Assembly (NCBI GenBank): GCA_963732695.1
Contig: CAVTAP010000007.1
Location: 310,001-374,000 of the forward strand
DNA: 64,000 nucleotides
Direction of reading: 5' to 3'
Origin: CADEDH01 sp963732695
Lineage (GTDB): Bacteria > Actinomycetota > Acidimicrobiia > Acidimicrobiales > SZUA-35
A model generated the notes under the pieces. The model searched no databases, had not been told where the DNA came from, and was given only the letters and a program-made list of their open reading frames with translations. The translations under genes and the position numbers were made by a program. Shown here piece after piece: positions 1-8,633 of the stretch (within the stretch, counting starts at the first letter, position 1; every line of letters begins with the position of its first letter).

Positions 1-125
1 ACGGCCACGCCCGTGATGGCCGACGCGAACATGAGGGTGCCCAGGTCGAGGGGGCGGAACGAGCCCGGCTTCAGGGCTCGCCGGGTGCCGCTGCGGGCGG
101 CGGTGGTGTCCGGGGGCGGGCTCAT
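1..125 (-). CDS. N-terminal fragment of an unrecognised protein, cut by the window edge
   Basis: Reading the minus strand from the ATG at 125 gives 41 open codons up to the window edge. The start is Pro/Thr/Arg-rich (MSPPPDTTAARSG), followed by a segment turning hydrophobic (LGTLMFASAITGVA) that could begin a first membrane helix. It is divergent from the sigma-factor gene that starts at 236, and the two would share the intergenic palindromes at 181-202. Too little is present to name a family. The reading frame itself is an inference from its openness and start. Confidence 0.45.
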   Translation of the reverse strand, partial: MSPPPDTTAARSGTRRALKPGSFRPLDLGTLMFASAITGVA

Positions 126-180
126 AAGCGCCCAAGTCTGGTCCGGCGACCGATCCCGGCGCCAGGTTGGCCGGGGTGGC

Positions 181-202
181 GGTGTACACCCGGGTGTACA
201 CC
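181..202. promoter_or_regulatory. Double palindrome in a divergent intergenic region, candidate operator
   Basis: Two identical 10-bp palindromes GGTGTACACC (181-190 and 193-202) are separated by CG. With one flanking base on each side the whole 24 bp (180-203) is a perfect palindrome. It lies between the divergent starts at 125 and 236. This is the shape of a site for a dimeric or tetrameric repressor or activator. Which protein binds it is not visible here. Confidence 0.5.
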
Positions 203-235
203 GTGTTTACCGGGTGAAAACCGGGGTCCCGCACG

Positions 236-871
236 ATGCGGACCATGGCTAGGAACACCACCACGCTCCCGTCCCACCGCCCCGCTCCCAATCGCGCCGC
301 TTCCCACCGAACGGTCGACCCGGTGGCGGCCGGTGCCGCCGTGCTGGCCTACCGCCAGGGCGATCCCCAGGCCCTGGCCACGCTGATGACCTGGTTCACC
401 CCGGTGATGACGGGGGTGGCCCGGCGCTACCTGCGCACCCCTCAGGACGTGGAGGACGCCGTCCAGGACGCCTGGGTGGCGTTCACCCGGGCCGCCGGCA
501 CCATCACCAGCCCGATGGCCATCGGGGGTTGGCTGTGCACCACGACGTCCCGCACGGCGCTGGCCATCGCCCAGCGTCAGGCCCGGTGCCGCCCCAGCGA
601 GCGCCCGGTGGAGGGGCGGGTGGCCCCGATCGACAGCGCCGTCATGGAGGCCAGCGACGAGCGGGCCGCCGTGCAGGAGGCCGTCGGCCGCCTCAGCCCC
701 GAAGACCGGGAGATGGTGTTGTTCCTGTTCGACGCGGAGCTGCCCTACACCGAGATCGCGGCCCGCACCGGCCGGGCCATCGGGGGGATCGGGCCCACCC
801 GGCAGCGGATCATCACCAAGCTCCGCCACGACCGGGCCATCCACCGCCAGTACCTGGCCCGCACCGCCTGA
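236..871 (+). CDS. RNA polymerase sigma-70 family (ECF-type) sigma factor
   Basis: The 211-residue protein has the two-domain ECF plan. Region 2 is near residues 35-105, with the helix VEDAVQDAWVAFTRA typical of region 2.2. Region 4 is near 145-200, with LSPEDREMVLFLF and an HTH around LPYTEIAARTG. It should direct core RNA polymerase to a small regulon. No anti-sigma gene follows; the next gene on this strand encodes the patatin fusion. An alternative ATG at 245 would remove only three residues, and neither start has a strong Shine-Dalgarno. The upstream double palindrome suggests transcriptional control. The ECF subgroup cannot be assigned by eye. Confidence 0.8.
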   Translation: MRTMARNTTTLPSHRPAPNRAASHRTVDPVAAGAAVLAYRQGDPQALATLMTWFTPVMTGVARRYLRTPQDVEDAVQDAWVAFTRAAGTITSPMAIGGWLCTTTSRTALAIAQRQARCRPSERPVEGRVAPIDSAVMEASDERAAVQEAVGRLSPEDREMVLFLFDAELPYTEIAARTGRAIGGIGPTRQRIITKLRHDRAIHRQYLARTA

Positions 872-910
872 GCCCGTCCGGCCGGCAGAGAAATGGTCGG
901 CTGGGATCTC

Positions 911-946
911 GGTGCGCAGGACGCCGCCGGTGGTGCGTGGTGCACT
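911..946. repeat. Copy of a 36-bp dispersed repeat with inverted ends
   Basis: This 36-bp unit begins GGTGC and ends TGCACT, with the core CGCCGGTGGTGCG. The same unit occurs three times at 50446, 50506 and 50566. The copy lies in the 202-bp gap between the sigma-factor gene and the patatin-fusion gene. I see no gene in that gap. The function is unknown; the inverted ends suggest a small RNA or DNA hairpin. Confidence 0.55.
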
Positions 947-1073
947 GAGAAACCGTCGGTTGGGATTGTCGGTTGCGGCGTGACCATCCCTGGTCGATGC
1001 TGGTGCCACCGGAGGTGCCGAGCCTGCTGCCGTCGCCCGGGCGGGCCTGTGCTCCGGAGAGCGGAGCGGGAGC

Positions 1074-3392
1074 ATGAGTGAGGCGTCGACGACGCACCAG
1101 TGGTTCTCATCGACAGCCGGTGTCTCGGTCACGAGCCACAACGGCTCGGCCATCCGTCCCCGCCAGCTCGGTACCCGCACCGCCTTCGTCCGGGCCTACC
1201 GGGCCGGGTACCGGTGGTTCCAGGTGGACGCCACGCCGATCGAGGACGACCTCGTGTCGCACCACGCCATCTTCGGCCGCACCCGCCGGCTGGCGGGGCG
1301 ATCCAAGGACGAGCTGGCCCACTCCCTGCCCGACGTCCCCTGCCTGTACGACCTCCTCACCGACCCCGAGCTGCCCCGGGCCAGCTGGAACATCGAGATG
1401 AAGAGCCGGACCGGGCTGCCGGCCCTGCTCCGCCTGCTCACCCGCCTGGGCGACGAGGGGTGGGACCTGTCCCGGATCCTCGTGTCGTCGCCCGTGCGGC
1501 CCTCGGTGCTGGCGGCCGTGGCCGCCCGCTTCCCCCAGGTGGCGGTGGCCGCCCCCGTGATCCACGGCGGCACGTTCGGCATCCGGTTCCTGGGGCCGTC
1601 CCGGGCCCGCGCCGCCCGGGGACGCCCCTACGACTGCCAGCAGGTGTACCACCCCTTCGTCCGGGCCCGGCGCCGGTGGGGGCGGGCCGAGCGGCCCCTG
1701 GTCCAGGCCTGGACCGTGGGCAACCGCCGGGTGCTGGACCGGGTGCTGCGGGCCGGAGCCCATCCGATCGTCGACTCCCAGGTGCTGATGATCCGGCGCA
1801 GCCTGGGCCAGGCCGCGCTACCCGTCACCACCTCCGAGGACCTGGTGCGGGAGGTGGCGGCCCAGCTCTACCAGGCGCCCGACGCCCTGGCCCTGGGCGG
1901 CGGTGGCTGGCGGGGCGCCTTCGGCGGGATCGGCGCCGTCATGTACTTCACCCACCGCGGCATGTACCGGGCCATCCACGACGTGGTGGGCATCAGCGGC
2001 GGCTCGTTCGCCGTGGCCGCCCTGTCCCGCCAACCCAGCCGGGCCGACAGGACCCGCACCGGCCCGGGGTACGGCGCGGCCGGCGGCCGGGCGACCGAGA
2101 GCCCCGAGGCCGACGACGACGGCCATGTGGGCGCCCTCCGCCAACTGCTCGAGGCCCTGGAGGGGGCCGGCAGCCAGACCCGGAGCATCCTCGGGATCGT
2201 GGCCGCCGCCCTCGTGGTGCTGGCCACCGTGGGCGGCCTGGTGACCGTGGGCGTGGTGAGGAACAGCACCAACGCCGTCTGGGTCGTGGCGCTGCTGTCG
2301 GCCCTGGTGGCCGGGTCGTTCCTCGTCCGGGCGGCGGCCACCATGCGCTGGAAGTGGATCCTGCGTGGGGTCTACGGCACCCACACGATGGCGCCCACCC
2401 CACCCGACGACGAGCCCGGCCGTCCCGGCCGCCGGTTCGCCATCGGCGCCACCGGACTGTCGGACGGCTATCTCTACTCGTTCACGTCCTCACCCGACGA
2501 CGACGTTCCCCGCTGGCGTCAGGATCCGCGTCTGGCCACCCCCCTGGGCGGTCACCGCCTGGCCGACGTGGTGGCCCGGGCCACCTCGCTCCCTGGCATC
2601 GGCCAACTCGGCGTGGGCCGGGTGTGGCTGCCCACCTGCGACCACGGGAACCACACCCGCCGGGACCGCCACCGGTGCGACAGCATCCCCGACCGCCTGG
2701 TCGACGGGGGTGTGTCGGGCATCTTCGGGCGGGGCCTGATCCAGGCCCGGTACCGGCAGGCCGAGGGGACCGGGGAGCCCACCGAGGTGGTGGTGGTCGA
2801 CGCCGGTCGCCGGCTGCCGCCCGAGACCCGCAGGCTGGGCGCCCGCCTGGCCCGGGTGGGGCAGCGGTCGAGCGCCCTCATCCTGCTCAGCCGGTGGCTC
2901 CAGGTGGCGATGGACGTCGCCTACCGGGAGGAGCTCAAGTACGTGCGGGACGGCAACGTGGTCGACGGCCACCGCTTCCGGCTGGTGCGCCTGGCCGAGG
3001 AGGAAGACCCGTTCGACCCCCTCACCGGAACGGTGAAGAACGCCTCGATGGCCAGCGTGGGGCGCCGGGACGATCTCAACCGGCTCTATGTGCTGCGGGA
3101 CCAGGTGCACCAGTTCTCCCTGATGCGGGTGAACCGGGTCAACGCCAACCGAACGATCGTGGTGGCCGTGGCGGCCTGCGCCCTCGAGTTCGAGCACGAG
3201 CCCGACATCGGTTCCATGCTGGCCGCCATCGGCGAGCGCCTGGGCCGGGGCCGGGCGCTAGCCGAGGTGTGGCACGGTGTCCGGGTGCCGCTCCTGGGGG
3301 AGCCGGCCCAGCTCGGGCCACCAGAGGTGCGGGGCCCCGAGGCGGTCGACCATCGCCCGGCTGCGTTCGAGGTGGCGATCGGCGGCAGCTGA
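1074..3392 (+). CDS. Fusion of a GDPD-like domain to a patatin-like phospholipase with membrane segments
   Basis: This is a 772-residue protein. Residues 17-260 resemble the glycerophosphodiester phosphodiesterase barrel: H22-N-G at the HRG position, Q50-V-D52 at the ExD metal motif, His63/64, and E108-M-K110 as in the family's E-x-K strand. The Glu-to-Gln change at 50 may weaken metal binding. From about 270 a patatin domain follows. It has the oxyanion loop G-G-G-G-W-R-G near 275, nucleophile Ser308 in G-I-S-G-G, and the dyad Asp544 in D-G-G. Two hydrophobic stretches (about 373-396 and 402-422) lie between Ser and Asp. A CGGAG Shine-Dalgarno at 1062-1066 fits the ATG. A lipid acyl hydrolase acting at the membrane is likely; phosphodiesterase activity is uncertain. 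The last 45 codons overlap the convergent regulator gene. Confidence 0.75.
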   Translation: MSEASTTHQWFSSTAGVSVTSHNGSAIRPRQLGTRTAFVRAYRAGYRWFQVDATPIEDDLVSHHAIFGRTRRLAGRSKDELAHSLPDVPCLYDLLTDPELPRASWNIEMKSRTGLPALLRLLTRLGDEGWDLSRILVSSPVRPSVLAAVAARFPQVAVAAPVIHGGTFGIRFLGPSRARAARGRPYDCQQVYHPFVRARRRWGRAERPLVQAWTVGNRRVLDRVLRAGAHPIVDSQVLMIRRSLGQAALPVTTSEDLVREVAAQLYQAPDALALGGGGWRGAFGGIGAVMYFTHRGMYRAIHDVVGISGGSFAVAALSRQPSRADRTRTGPGYGAAGGRATESPEADDDGHVGALRQLLEALEGAGSQTRSILGIVAAALVVLATVGGLVTVGVVRNSTNAVWVVALLSALVAGSFLVRAAATMRWKWILRGVYGTHTMAPTPPDDEPGRPGRRFAIGATGLSDGYLYSFTSSPDDDVPRWRQDPRLATPLGGHRLADVVARATSLPGIGQLGVGRVWLPTCDHGNHTRRDRHRCDSIPDRLVDGGVSGIFGRGLIQARYRQAEGTGEPTEVVVVDAGRRLPPETRRLGARLARVGQRSSALILLSRWLQVAMDVAYREELKYVRDGNVVDGHRFRLVRLAEEEDPFDPLTGTVKNASMASVGRRDDLNRLYVLRDQVHQFSLMRVNRVNANRTIVVAVAACALEFEHEPDIGSMLAAIGERLGRGRALAEVWHGVRVPLLGEPAQLGPPEVRGPEAVDHRPAAFEVAIGGS

Positions 3393-6300
3393 GCGGCCCA
3401 GGGTGTCGGCCAGGAGGGCCAGGCCGGCGTCCACCGGGCCGTGGGTGCTCAGCCCGTTCCAGGCCATGCGCCCGGCGTAGGGGGCGAGCAGCTCGTACAG
3501 CGGCTCGGCCAGCCCGGTCGCCCGCCGGGCCCACACCGGGCGGCACAGCACGGTGGCCGCCGCCGTCAGCGTGAGGTCCTGGGCCAGGGCCAGGCCGGTG
3601 TCGGCCACCAGTGCCAGCTCGCGGTCCATCGACGCCGCGTCGCCGGTGGCGTAGGCCACGGAGGCCGCCACCACGTGCCACGTCACGAACTCGGGGGAGT
3701 GCTCGGCCAACGCCGCGATCTGGGGCCACAGCTCGCCGGCCCGGCCCTGGGCCTCCCGGACCGGGCCGATCAGGGCGTAGTGGATGCTTGCCGCCCAGCT
3801 CAGCGAGAACGTCTCCAAGCTGGTGGCCAGCACCTCCTCGGCCAGGCGTCCGGCCTCGTCGAGCTCGCCCCGGATGAAGGCGTGGACGGAGGCCACCTGG
3901 CGCAGCGACTGCTGATGGTCGCGCTGGCGCACGGCCGAGGTGAGGCGGTGGAGGTCGGCCACGGCATCGTCGAGGGCGGCCCGGTCGGCGTCGATCAGGG
4001 CCAGGCCGAACGCCAGGTAGCGGCTCTCCCACTGGGCCTCGTGGTCGTCGAAGGCGGCGATCCCGGCCGCCGCCCGCCGTCGCAGGTCGAGGTCGTCGGG
4101 GTGGGGGAGCCCCAGGTGGGCGTTCATCAGCACGGTCCGCCGGGTCGTCGGATCGCCCGAGCTCTCCACCAGCTCCATGGCCCGTCGGTAGAGCTGGCGG
4201 CCCCGGGCGGTCTCGTCGGAGATGGCGAGCAGGGTGCCGGCGGCCGACATCAGCGGGGCGCGCAGCTCGTCGCCCACCGCCAGCGTGAGGGCCCGCTCGA
4301 GGTGGGCCCCCGCCCCCTCGTCCACCGAGCCGGCCAGCGTGGTGCCGCCGTGGAGGCACAGCTCGGTGGCCACCTCCACGTAGCAGGCGTCGTCGCCCGC
4401 CGCCTCGGCCCGGCCGGCCGCCGCCAGCAGCTCGCGGTCGCTTCCGGGCCGGTTGAGCCGGCGCAGGCCCCGGCCGGCCATGAGACGCAGGGCGGCCTCG
4501 TCGGCGGGGAGGTCGAGGCCGAGGCGGTCGATCACGGCCAGGCCCTGGCGGGCCCACGCGATGGCGGCGTCCCACTCGAACACCAGGGCCTCGCTCCGGG
4601 CCGCCTCCAGGCAGCTCAGCACGGCCCTACGGGGGTCGAGGTCGGCCGCCCCCAGGGCCTGGCGGGCCAGCGCCACGGGTGGGGCGCCGAGCCTGGCCAG
4701 CTGGGTGCACAGCTGGTCGTGGCGGGTCACCCGCACCGCCGCCGGCAGCAGCTCAACGAAGGCGTCGACCACCAGCCCGTGCACGAACGTGCCGGTCTCG
4801 CCCGAGGGGTCGAGCTGGAGCAGGCCTTCGTCCACCGCGTCGCCCAGGGCGCCGTGCAGGGCGGGGTGGATGGCGGCCAGCGGGGCCAGGGGGAACGCCT
4901 GGCCCAGGAGGGCGGCCGTGTGCAGCACCTCCCGGGTGGTGCGGGAGAAGCCGGCCGTCCGCTCGTGGACGGCGTGGAGCACGGTGGGCTGCACGTCGCG
5001 GCCGAGCCGCCCCTCGGCCGCCAGCTCCAGCTCCAGGCGGAGAAACAGGCCGTTGCCGCCGGTGCGGTCGTGGAGGTGCTGGGCCAGCTCGTCGGTGGCC
5101 CGAATGGGCAGCACGTGGGTCAGGAGCTGGCGGACCTCGTCCACCGTCATCGGCGGCACCTCCACCGCCGCCATCCGCCGCCACGCCTCGCCGAACAGGT
5201 CGGCCGGCAGCCGGCGGCTGGTGGCCAGCACCGGCACCGTGCCCCGCTCCACCAGCCGACCCAGGATCTCGGCCGAGGACGCATCGAGCCAGTGGGCATC
5301 CTCCAACTGGAGCAGGCACCCCGTGCCCTCGGCCACGGTGGCCAGCAGGCCGGCGATCTCGGTGATCAGCTCGTCCCGGGAGATGGGCGGAGCCGGCCCG
5401 GCGGCGGCGGGGGCCCCGGTGAGCCGGGCCACGGCGGCGGCCACCGCCGGCCGTTCGAGCAGGGGCCGGGCCAGGTCCGGCCCGGCCGCCGTGAGGTGCT
5501 CCACCAGCTCCGCCACCACCTCCATCGGCCGGCCCGGATCGGGGCGGGCGGCGGCCCGCACCACGGGGCGCCCGGCCGCCGCCATCAGATCGGCCACCGC
5601 TCCGGCCAGCACGCTCTTGCCCACCCCGGCCTCGCCCCACAGCACCACCGGCCCGTCGGCCAGCTCGGCCACCACCCGCGCCTCCACCCCGGCCCGGGGC
5701 ACGAGCGGGGCCGTGGACCGCAGGGCGGCCCGGCCGCCGCCCGGCCGATCGTCGGCGGCGGCCGTCGCCGGGATCAGGTCGTGGCGCAGGATCCGGTTCT
5801 CCAGCTCCACCAGATCACCCCCGGGCTCCAGGCCCACGTCGATCAGGGCCGCCCGGTGGCGCTCGATCAGGCGCAGGGCGTCGATCTGGCGGCCGCCCAG
5901 GGCCAGCAGGGTGGCGGCCAGGGAGGCCACGTCGCCCTGGGTGGGGTCGTCGTCGAAGGCCGCCCGTACCGGGGCCAGGGCGGCCCGGGGCCGGCTCAGC
6001 TCCACCTCGCAGCGGGCCAGGGCCACCACGGCGGCCGACCGAAGGGCCTCCAGGTTGCGGCGGGCCTCGTCGACCAGGAGGGAGTCGACCCCGCCGAAAG
6101 CGGCGGGGGTGCGCCACAGGTCGAGGGCCTGCTCGTAGCGCTCGGCCGCCGCCTCCGGGCCGAGGAGACGGGCCCCGGTCACGAGCGACTCGAACAGGGT
6201 GGAGTCGAGCTGGCCGAGCGCTCCGGAGAGGCGGTAGCCGTCGAGGCGGAACTCGATCGTGAGGCCCGGCCCCAGGGCCGAGCGGATCTGGGCGATCTGG

Positions 6301-6506
6301 GTTTTCAGCCGTTGGCGGGTGGTGGTGGTGTCGGCCGCCCACACGTCGTCGAGCAGGGCCGAGCGGGGCACCACCGAGCCGGCGGCGGCGGCCAGGGCGG
6401 CCAGGATGCGGAGGCGCTGGGGGGCCAGCGGTGTCTCGGCCCCCGCGTCGTCGTACAGCACGACGTCGCCGAGCACGGCGAGCCGTACCGGCTCCTCTGC
6501 TCCCAT
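3258..6506 (-). CDS. SARP/AfsR-type transcriptional regulator with BTAD and AAA ATPase domains
   Basis: The 1082-residue protein has a winged-helix DNA-binding domain at about 7-95 (LAVLGDVVLY to RLDGYRLSG) and a bacterial transcriptional activation domain at about 100-250. A P-loop ATPase module follows, with Walker A GEAGVGKS at 291-298 and a Walker B region LLQLEDAHWLD near 397. The C-terminal half is helical and repeat-like (TPR-type). This is the architecture of large AfsR-like activators of secondary metabolism or stress genes. No biosynthetic cluster is adjacent, so the target is unknown. It ends tail-to-tail with the patatin-fusion gene, overlapping it by 135 bp. A GC-rich shadow frame runs on the opposite strand and is not counted. 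Confidence 0.8.
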   Translation of the reverse strand: MGAEEPVRLAVLGDVVLYDDAGAETPLAPQRLRILAALAAAAGSVVPRSALLDDVWAADTTTTRQRLKTQIAQIRSALGPGLTIEFRLDGYRLSGALGQLDSTLFESLVTGARLLGPEAAAERYEQALDLWRTPAAFGGVDSLLVDEARRNLEALRSAAVVALARCEVELSRPRAALAPVRAAFDDDPTQGDVASLAATLLALGGRQIDALRLIERHRAALIDVGLEPGGDLVELENRILRHDLIPATAAADDRPGGGRAALRSTAPLVPRAGVEARVVAELADGPVVLWGEAGVGKSVLAGAVADLMAAAGRPVVRAAARPDPGRPMEVVAELVEHLTAAGPDLARPLLERPAVAAAVARLTGAPAAAGPAPPISRDELITEIAGLLATVAEGTGCLLQLEDAHWLDASSAEILGRLVERGTVPVLATSRRLPADLFGEAWRRMAAVEVPPMTVDEVRQLLTHVLPIRATDELAQHLHDRTGGNGLFLRLELELAAEGRLGRDVQPTVLHAVHERTAGFSRTTREVLHTAALLGQAFPLAPLAAIHPALHGALGDAVDEGLLQLDPSGETGTFVHGLVVDAFVELLPAAVRVTRHDQLCTQLARLGAPPVALARQALGAADLDPRRAVLSCLEAARSEALVFEWDAAIAWARQGLAVIDRLGLDLPADEAALRLMAGRGLRRLNRPGSDRELLAAAGRAEAAGDDACYVEVATELCLHGGTTLAGSVDEGAGAHLERALTLAVGDELRAPLMSAAGTLLAISDETARGRQLYRRAMELVESSGDPTTRRTVLMNAHLGLPHPDDLDLRRRAAAGIAAFDDHEAQWESRYLAFGLALIDADRAALDDAVADLHRLTSAVRQRDHQQSLRQVASVHAFIRGELDEAGRLAEEVLATSLETFSLSWAASIHYALIGPVREAQGRAGELWPQIAALAEHSPEFVTWHVVAASVAYATGDAASMDRELALVADTGLALAQDLTLTAAATVLCRPVWARRATGLAEPLYELLAPYAGRMAWNGLSTHGPVDAGLALLADTLGRSAAADRHLERSRAMVDRLGAPHLWWPELGRLPQERHPDTVPHLG

Positions 6507-6652
6507 GATGTCGATGCTAGTTCTCCGCTGTTCCCCTGGTCCCTCTTCCGCCGGAGGCGGGTCGGCGGGGTAGGGCCCCCGACGACGATGGGGAGCCGGC
6601 GCTAGCCGGCGGGGGCGGCGAGCCCCCGAAGTGTCAGCTAGGTTCTGGGGCC

Positions 6653-7453
6653 ATGGACAGCTCGCTCGACCGCTACGCCCCGTTCCCCGGCCTCCGCATC
6701 GACCGGCCCGAGCCCGGGATCCTCCGGGTCGTGATCGACACCCCGGGCAAGCTGAACGCGGTGGACGCCGTGAAGCACTCCAACCTGGCCGACGTGTGGC
6801 CGGTGATCGACCGGGACCCCGAGACCAAGGTGGTCGTCATCCACGGCGAGGGCGGTACCTTCTCCTCCGGCGGCGACCTCGACATGATCCGCGACATCAT
6901 CGCCGACCCCGAGACCCGGGCCAACATGTTCCGGGAGGCCCGGGACCTCGTCTACAACATCGTCAACTGCTCCAAGCCCGTGGTGTCGGCCATCGAGCGG
7001 GTGGCGGTGGGGGCCGGTCTGGTGGCCGGCCTCATGGCCGACGTGTCGGTGGTGGGCAAGTCGGCCCGCATCATCGACGGGCACACCAAGCTGGGGGTGG
7101 CCGCCGGCGACCATGCGGTGATCATCTGGCCCCTGCTGTGCGGGATGGCCAAGGCCAAGTACTACCTGCTCACCTGCAACCCCCTGTCGGGGGAGGAGGC
7201 GGAGCGGATCGGCCTGGTGTCGATGGCGGTGGACGACGACAAGGTGATCGACACCGCCTTCGAGGTGGCGCGCACCCTGGCCGCCGGCTCCCAGCAGGCC
7301 ATCCGCTGGACCAAGCTGGCCCTCAACAACTGGCTGCGCATGGCCGGGCCGGCCTTCGACGCCTCGGTGGCCCTCGAGATGCTCGGGTTCGCCGGCACCG
7401 ATGTGCAGGAGGGCGTGCAGGCCATCGTCGACAAGCGCCCGCCCCGCTTCTAG
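6653..7453 (+). CDS. Enoyl-CoA hydratase/isomerase (crotonase) family protein
   Basis: This 266-residue crotonase-fold protein has the two oxyanion-hole segments FSSGGDLDMI (about 72-81) and VAVGAGLVAG (about 117-126). It also has the trimerisation-side helix region LSGEEAERIGLV. At the usual catalytic-Glu position the sequence reads HTKLGVAAGDH rather than a P-E-x motif, so the exact reaction (hydratase, isomerase or other CoA chemistry) is open. A TAGGTT -10-like hexamer at 6639-6644 sits 8 nt before the ATG, suggesting a leaderless message. It starts divergently from the SARP regulator. No other fatty-acid gene is adjacent. Confidence 0.85.
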   Translation: MDSSLDRYAPFPGLRIDRPEPGILRVVIDTPGKLNAVDAVKHSNLADVWPVIDRDPETKVVVIHGEGGTFSSGGDLDMIRDIIADPETRANMFREARDLVYNIVNCSKPVVSAIERVAVGAGLVAGLMADVSVVGKSARIIDGHTKLGVAAGDHAVIIWPLLCGMAKAKYYLLTCNPLSGEEAERIGLVSMAVDDDKVIDTAFEVARTLAAGSQQAIRWTKLALNNWLRMAGPAFDASVALEMLGFAGTDVQEGVQAIVDKRPPRF

Positions 7454-7516
7454 CGGGCGCCCCGACCTGCTTCTGACGGGGCACCCCGGCGCTGTTCCCG
7501 GTGTCCACAGGGCACG

Positions 7517-7546
7517 TTGTGAACGGCCTGCTACGGCCGTTAGCAT
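7517..7546 (+). promoter_or_regulatory. Candidate promoter of the rpsL-rpsG-fusA-tuf operon
   Basis: TTGTGA (7517-7522) and TAGCAT (7541-7546) are separated by 18 bp, a plausible sigma-A promoter about 195 bp upstream of rpsL. The 7454-7741 gap otherwise holds only the short repeats at 7682-7731. Judged by hexamer match only. Confidence 0.4.
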
Positions 7547-7681
7547 GGCTAGCTGGCGTACTGCCACGGCTCCGTCGGGCCTGTCCGCCGTTTCTTCGAG
7601 TTGGCTCGTGGTGCAGTGTCCCGTACCTCGCCTTGCCGGCCCGACCCGCGCTGCAAGTCCATCACTGCCAGTTTGTCAAGG

Positions 7682-7731
7682 CCCGCTCGCCAGCGGACCG
7701 AACGTCACCACCCGCTCGCCAGCGGGCCGAA
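7682..7731 (+). repeat. Two 21-bp direct repeats, each with a small hairpin, in the rpsL leader
   Basis: Two 21-bp units (7682-7702 and 7711-7731) differ at one base and are 29 bp apart. Each contains CCGCT-CGCC-AGCGG, able to form a 5-bp stem. The second unit runs directly into the AAAGG Shine-Dalgarno of rpsL. They may tune translation of the str operon, whose classical feedback regulator is S7, but that role is only an inference. Confidence 0.5.
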
Positions 7732-7741
7732 AGGTACCTGG

Positions 7742-8113
7742 GTGCCCACCATACAACAGCTGGTCCGCAAGGGCCGGGAGACGAAAACCAAGAAGACCAA
7801 GACCCCAGCCCTGGTCGGTTCGCCCCAGCGGCGGGGTGTGTGCACCCGCGTCTACACCGCCACCCCGAAGAAGCCGAACTCGGCTCTGCGCAAGGTGGCC
7901 CGTGTGCGCCTCACCACCGGTGTCGAGGTCACGGCCTACATCCCGGGTGAGGGTCACAACCTGCAGGAGCACTCGATCGTGCTCGTGCGTGGCGGCCGGG
8001 TGAAGGACCTTCCCGGCGTCCGCTACAAGATCGTCCGCGGCACCCTCGACACCACCGGGGTCCGCGACCGCAAGCAGGCCCGTAGCCGTTACGGCGTCAA
8101 GAAGGACAACTGA
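7742..8113 (+). CDS. rpsL: 30S ribosomal protein S12
   Basis: This is the decoding-centre protein of the small subunit, 123 residues, the normal family length. The GTG at 7742 is chosen because it yields the conserved start MPTIQQLVRKGR and has AAAGG about 8 nt upstream. An in-frame start at 7601 would add 47 unrelated residues. The conserved loops TPKKPNSALRK and RVKDLPGVRYK carry Lys at both classical streptomycin-resistance positions, so the wild-type sensitive form is encoded. It is the first gene of the str operon, with rpsG following after 1 nt. Confidence 0.97.
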   Translation: MPTIQQLVRKGRETKTKKTKTPALVGSPQRRGVCTRVYTATPKKPNSALRKVARVRLTTGVEVTAYIPGEGHNLQEHSIVLVRGGRVKDLPGVRYKIVRGTLDTTGVRDRKQARSRYGVKKDN

Positions 8114-8114
8114 C

Positions 8115-8585
8115 ATGCCACGCAAGGGCCCCGCTCCCCGGCGCAAGCTCGAACCGGATCCGGTCTACCGCTCGCTGCTGGTCAGCCAGATCGTCAACAA
8201 GGTCCTGCTCGAGGGCAAGAAGAACCTGGCCGAGAAGATCGTCTACGACGCCCTCACCGTGGTGGGCGACAAGACCGGGGGCGACCCCATCGCCGCTCTG
8301 AAGCGGGCCGTCGACAACGTCCGGCCCCAGCTGGAGGTCAAGAGCCGCCGTGTCGGTGGCGCCACCTACCAGGTGCCGGTCGAGGTTCGGGCCACCCGGG
8401 CCACCACCCTCGCCATCCGCTGGCTGGTCACCTTCTCCCGGGCCCGCCGGGAGCGGACCATGGCCGAGCGGCTGGCCAACGAGATCCTCGACGCCTCCAA
8501 TGGCATCGGCGCTTCGGTGAAGCGCCGCGAGGACATGCACAAGATGGCCGAATCCAACAAGGCCTTCGCCCACTACCGCTGGTAG
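8115..8585 (+). CDS. rpsG: 30S ribosomal protein S7
   Basis: The 156-residue protein is the primary 16S rRNA 3'-domain binder that nucleates assembly of the small-subunit head. Recognisable segments are MPRKGPAPRRKL, NKVLLEGKKNLAEKIVYDAL and the C-terminal KREDMHKMAESNKAFAHYRW. Length matches the family. It starts one base after the rpsL stop, so the two are translationally close. In other bacteria S7 represses its own operon. No long spacer to fusA is present (48 bp). Confidence 0.97.
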   Translation: MPRKGPAPRRKLEPDPVYRSLLVSQIVNKVLLEGKKNLAEKIVYDALTVVGDKTGGDPIAALKRAVDNVRPQLEVKSRRVGGATYQVPVEVRATRATTLAIRWLVTFSRARRERTMAERLANEILDASNGIGASVKRREDMHKMAESNKAFAHYRW

Positions 8586-8633
8586 TTGCGGTCTCCCAAA
8601 CTCAATCCAGTTCGTACTACCTGAGGAACCCCC

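Noticed and set aside
3441..6605. 1054-codon frame opposite the SARP regulator gene
   Set aside because: Same shadow effect. The regulator has clear winged-helix and ATPase motifs; the opposite frame has none.
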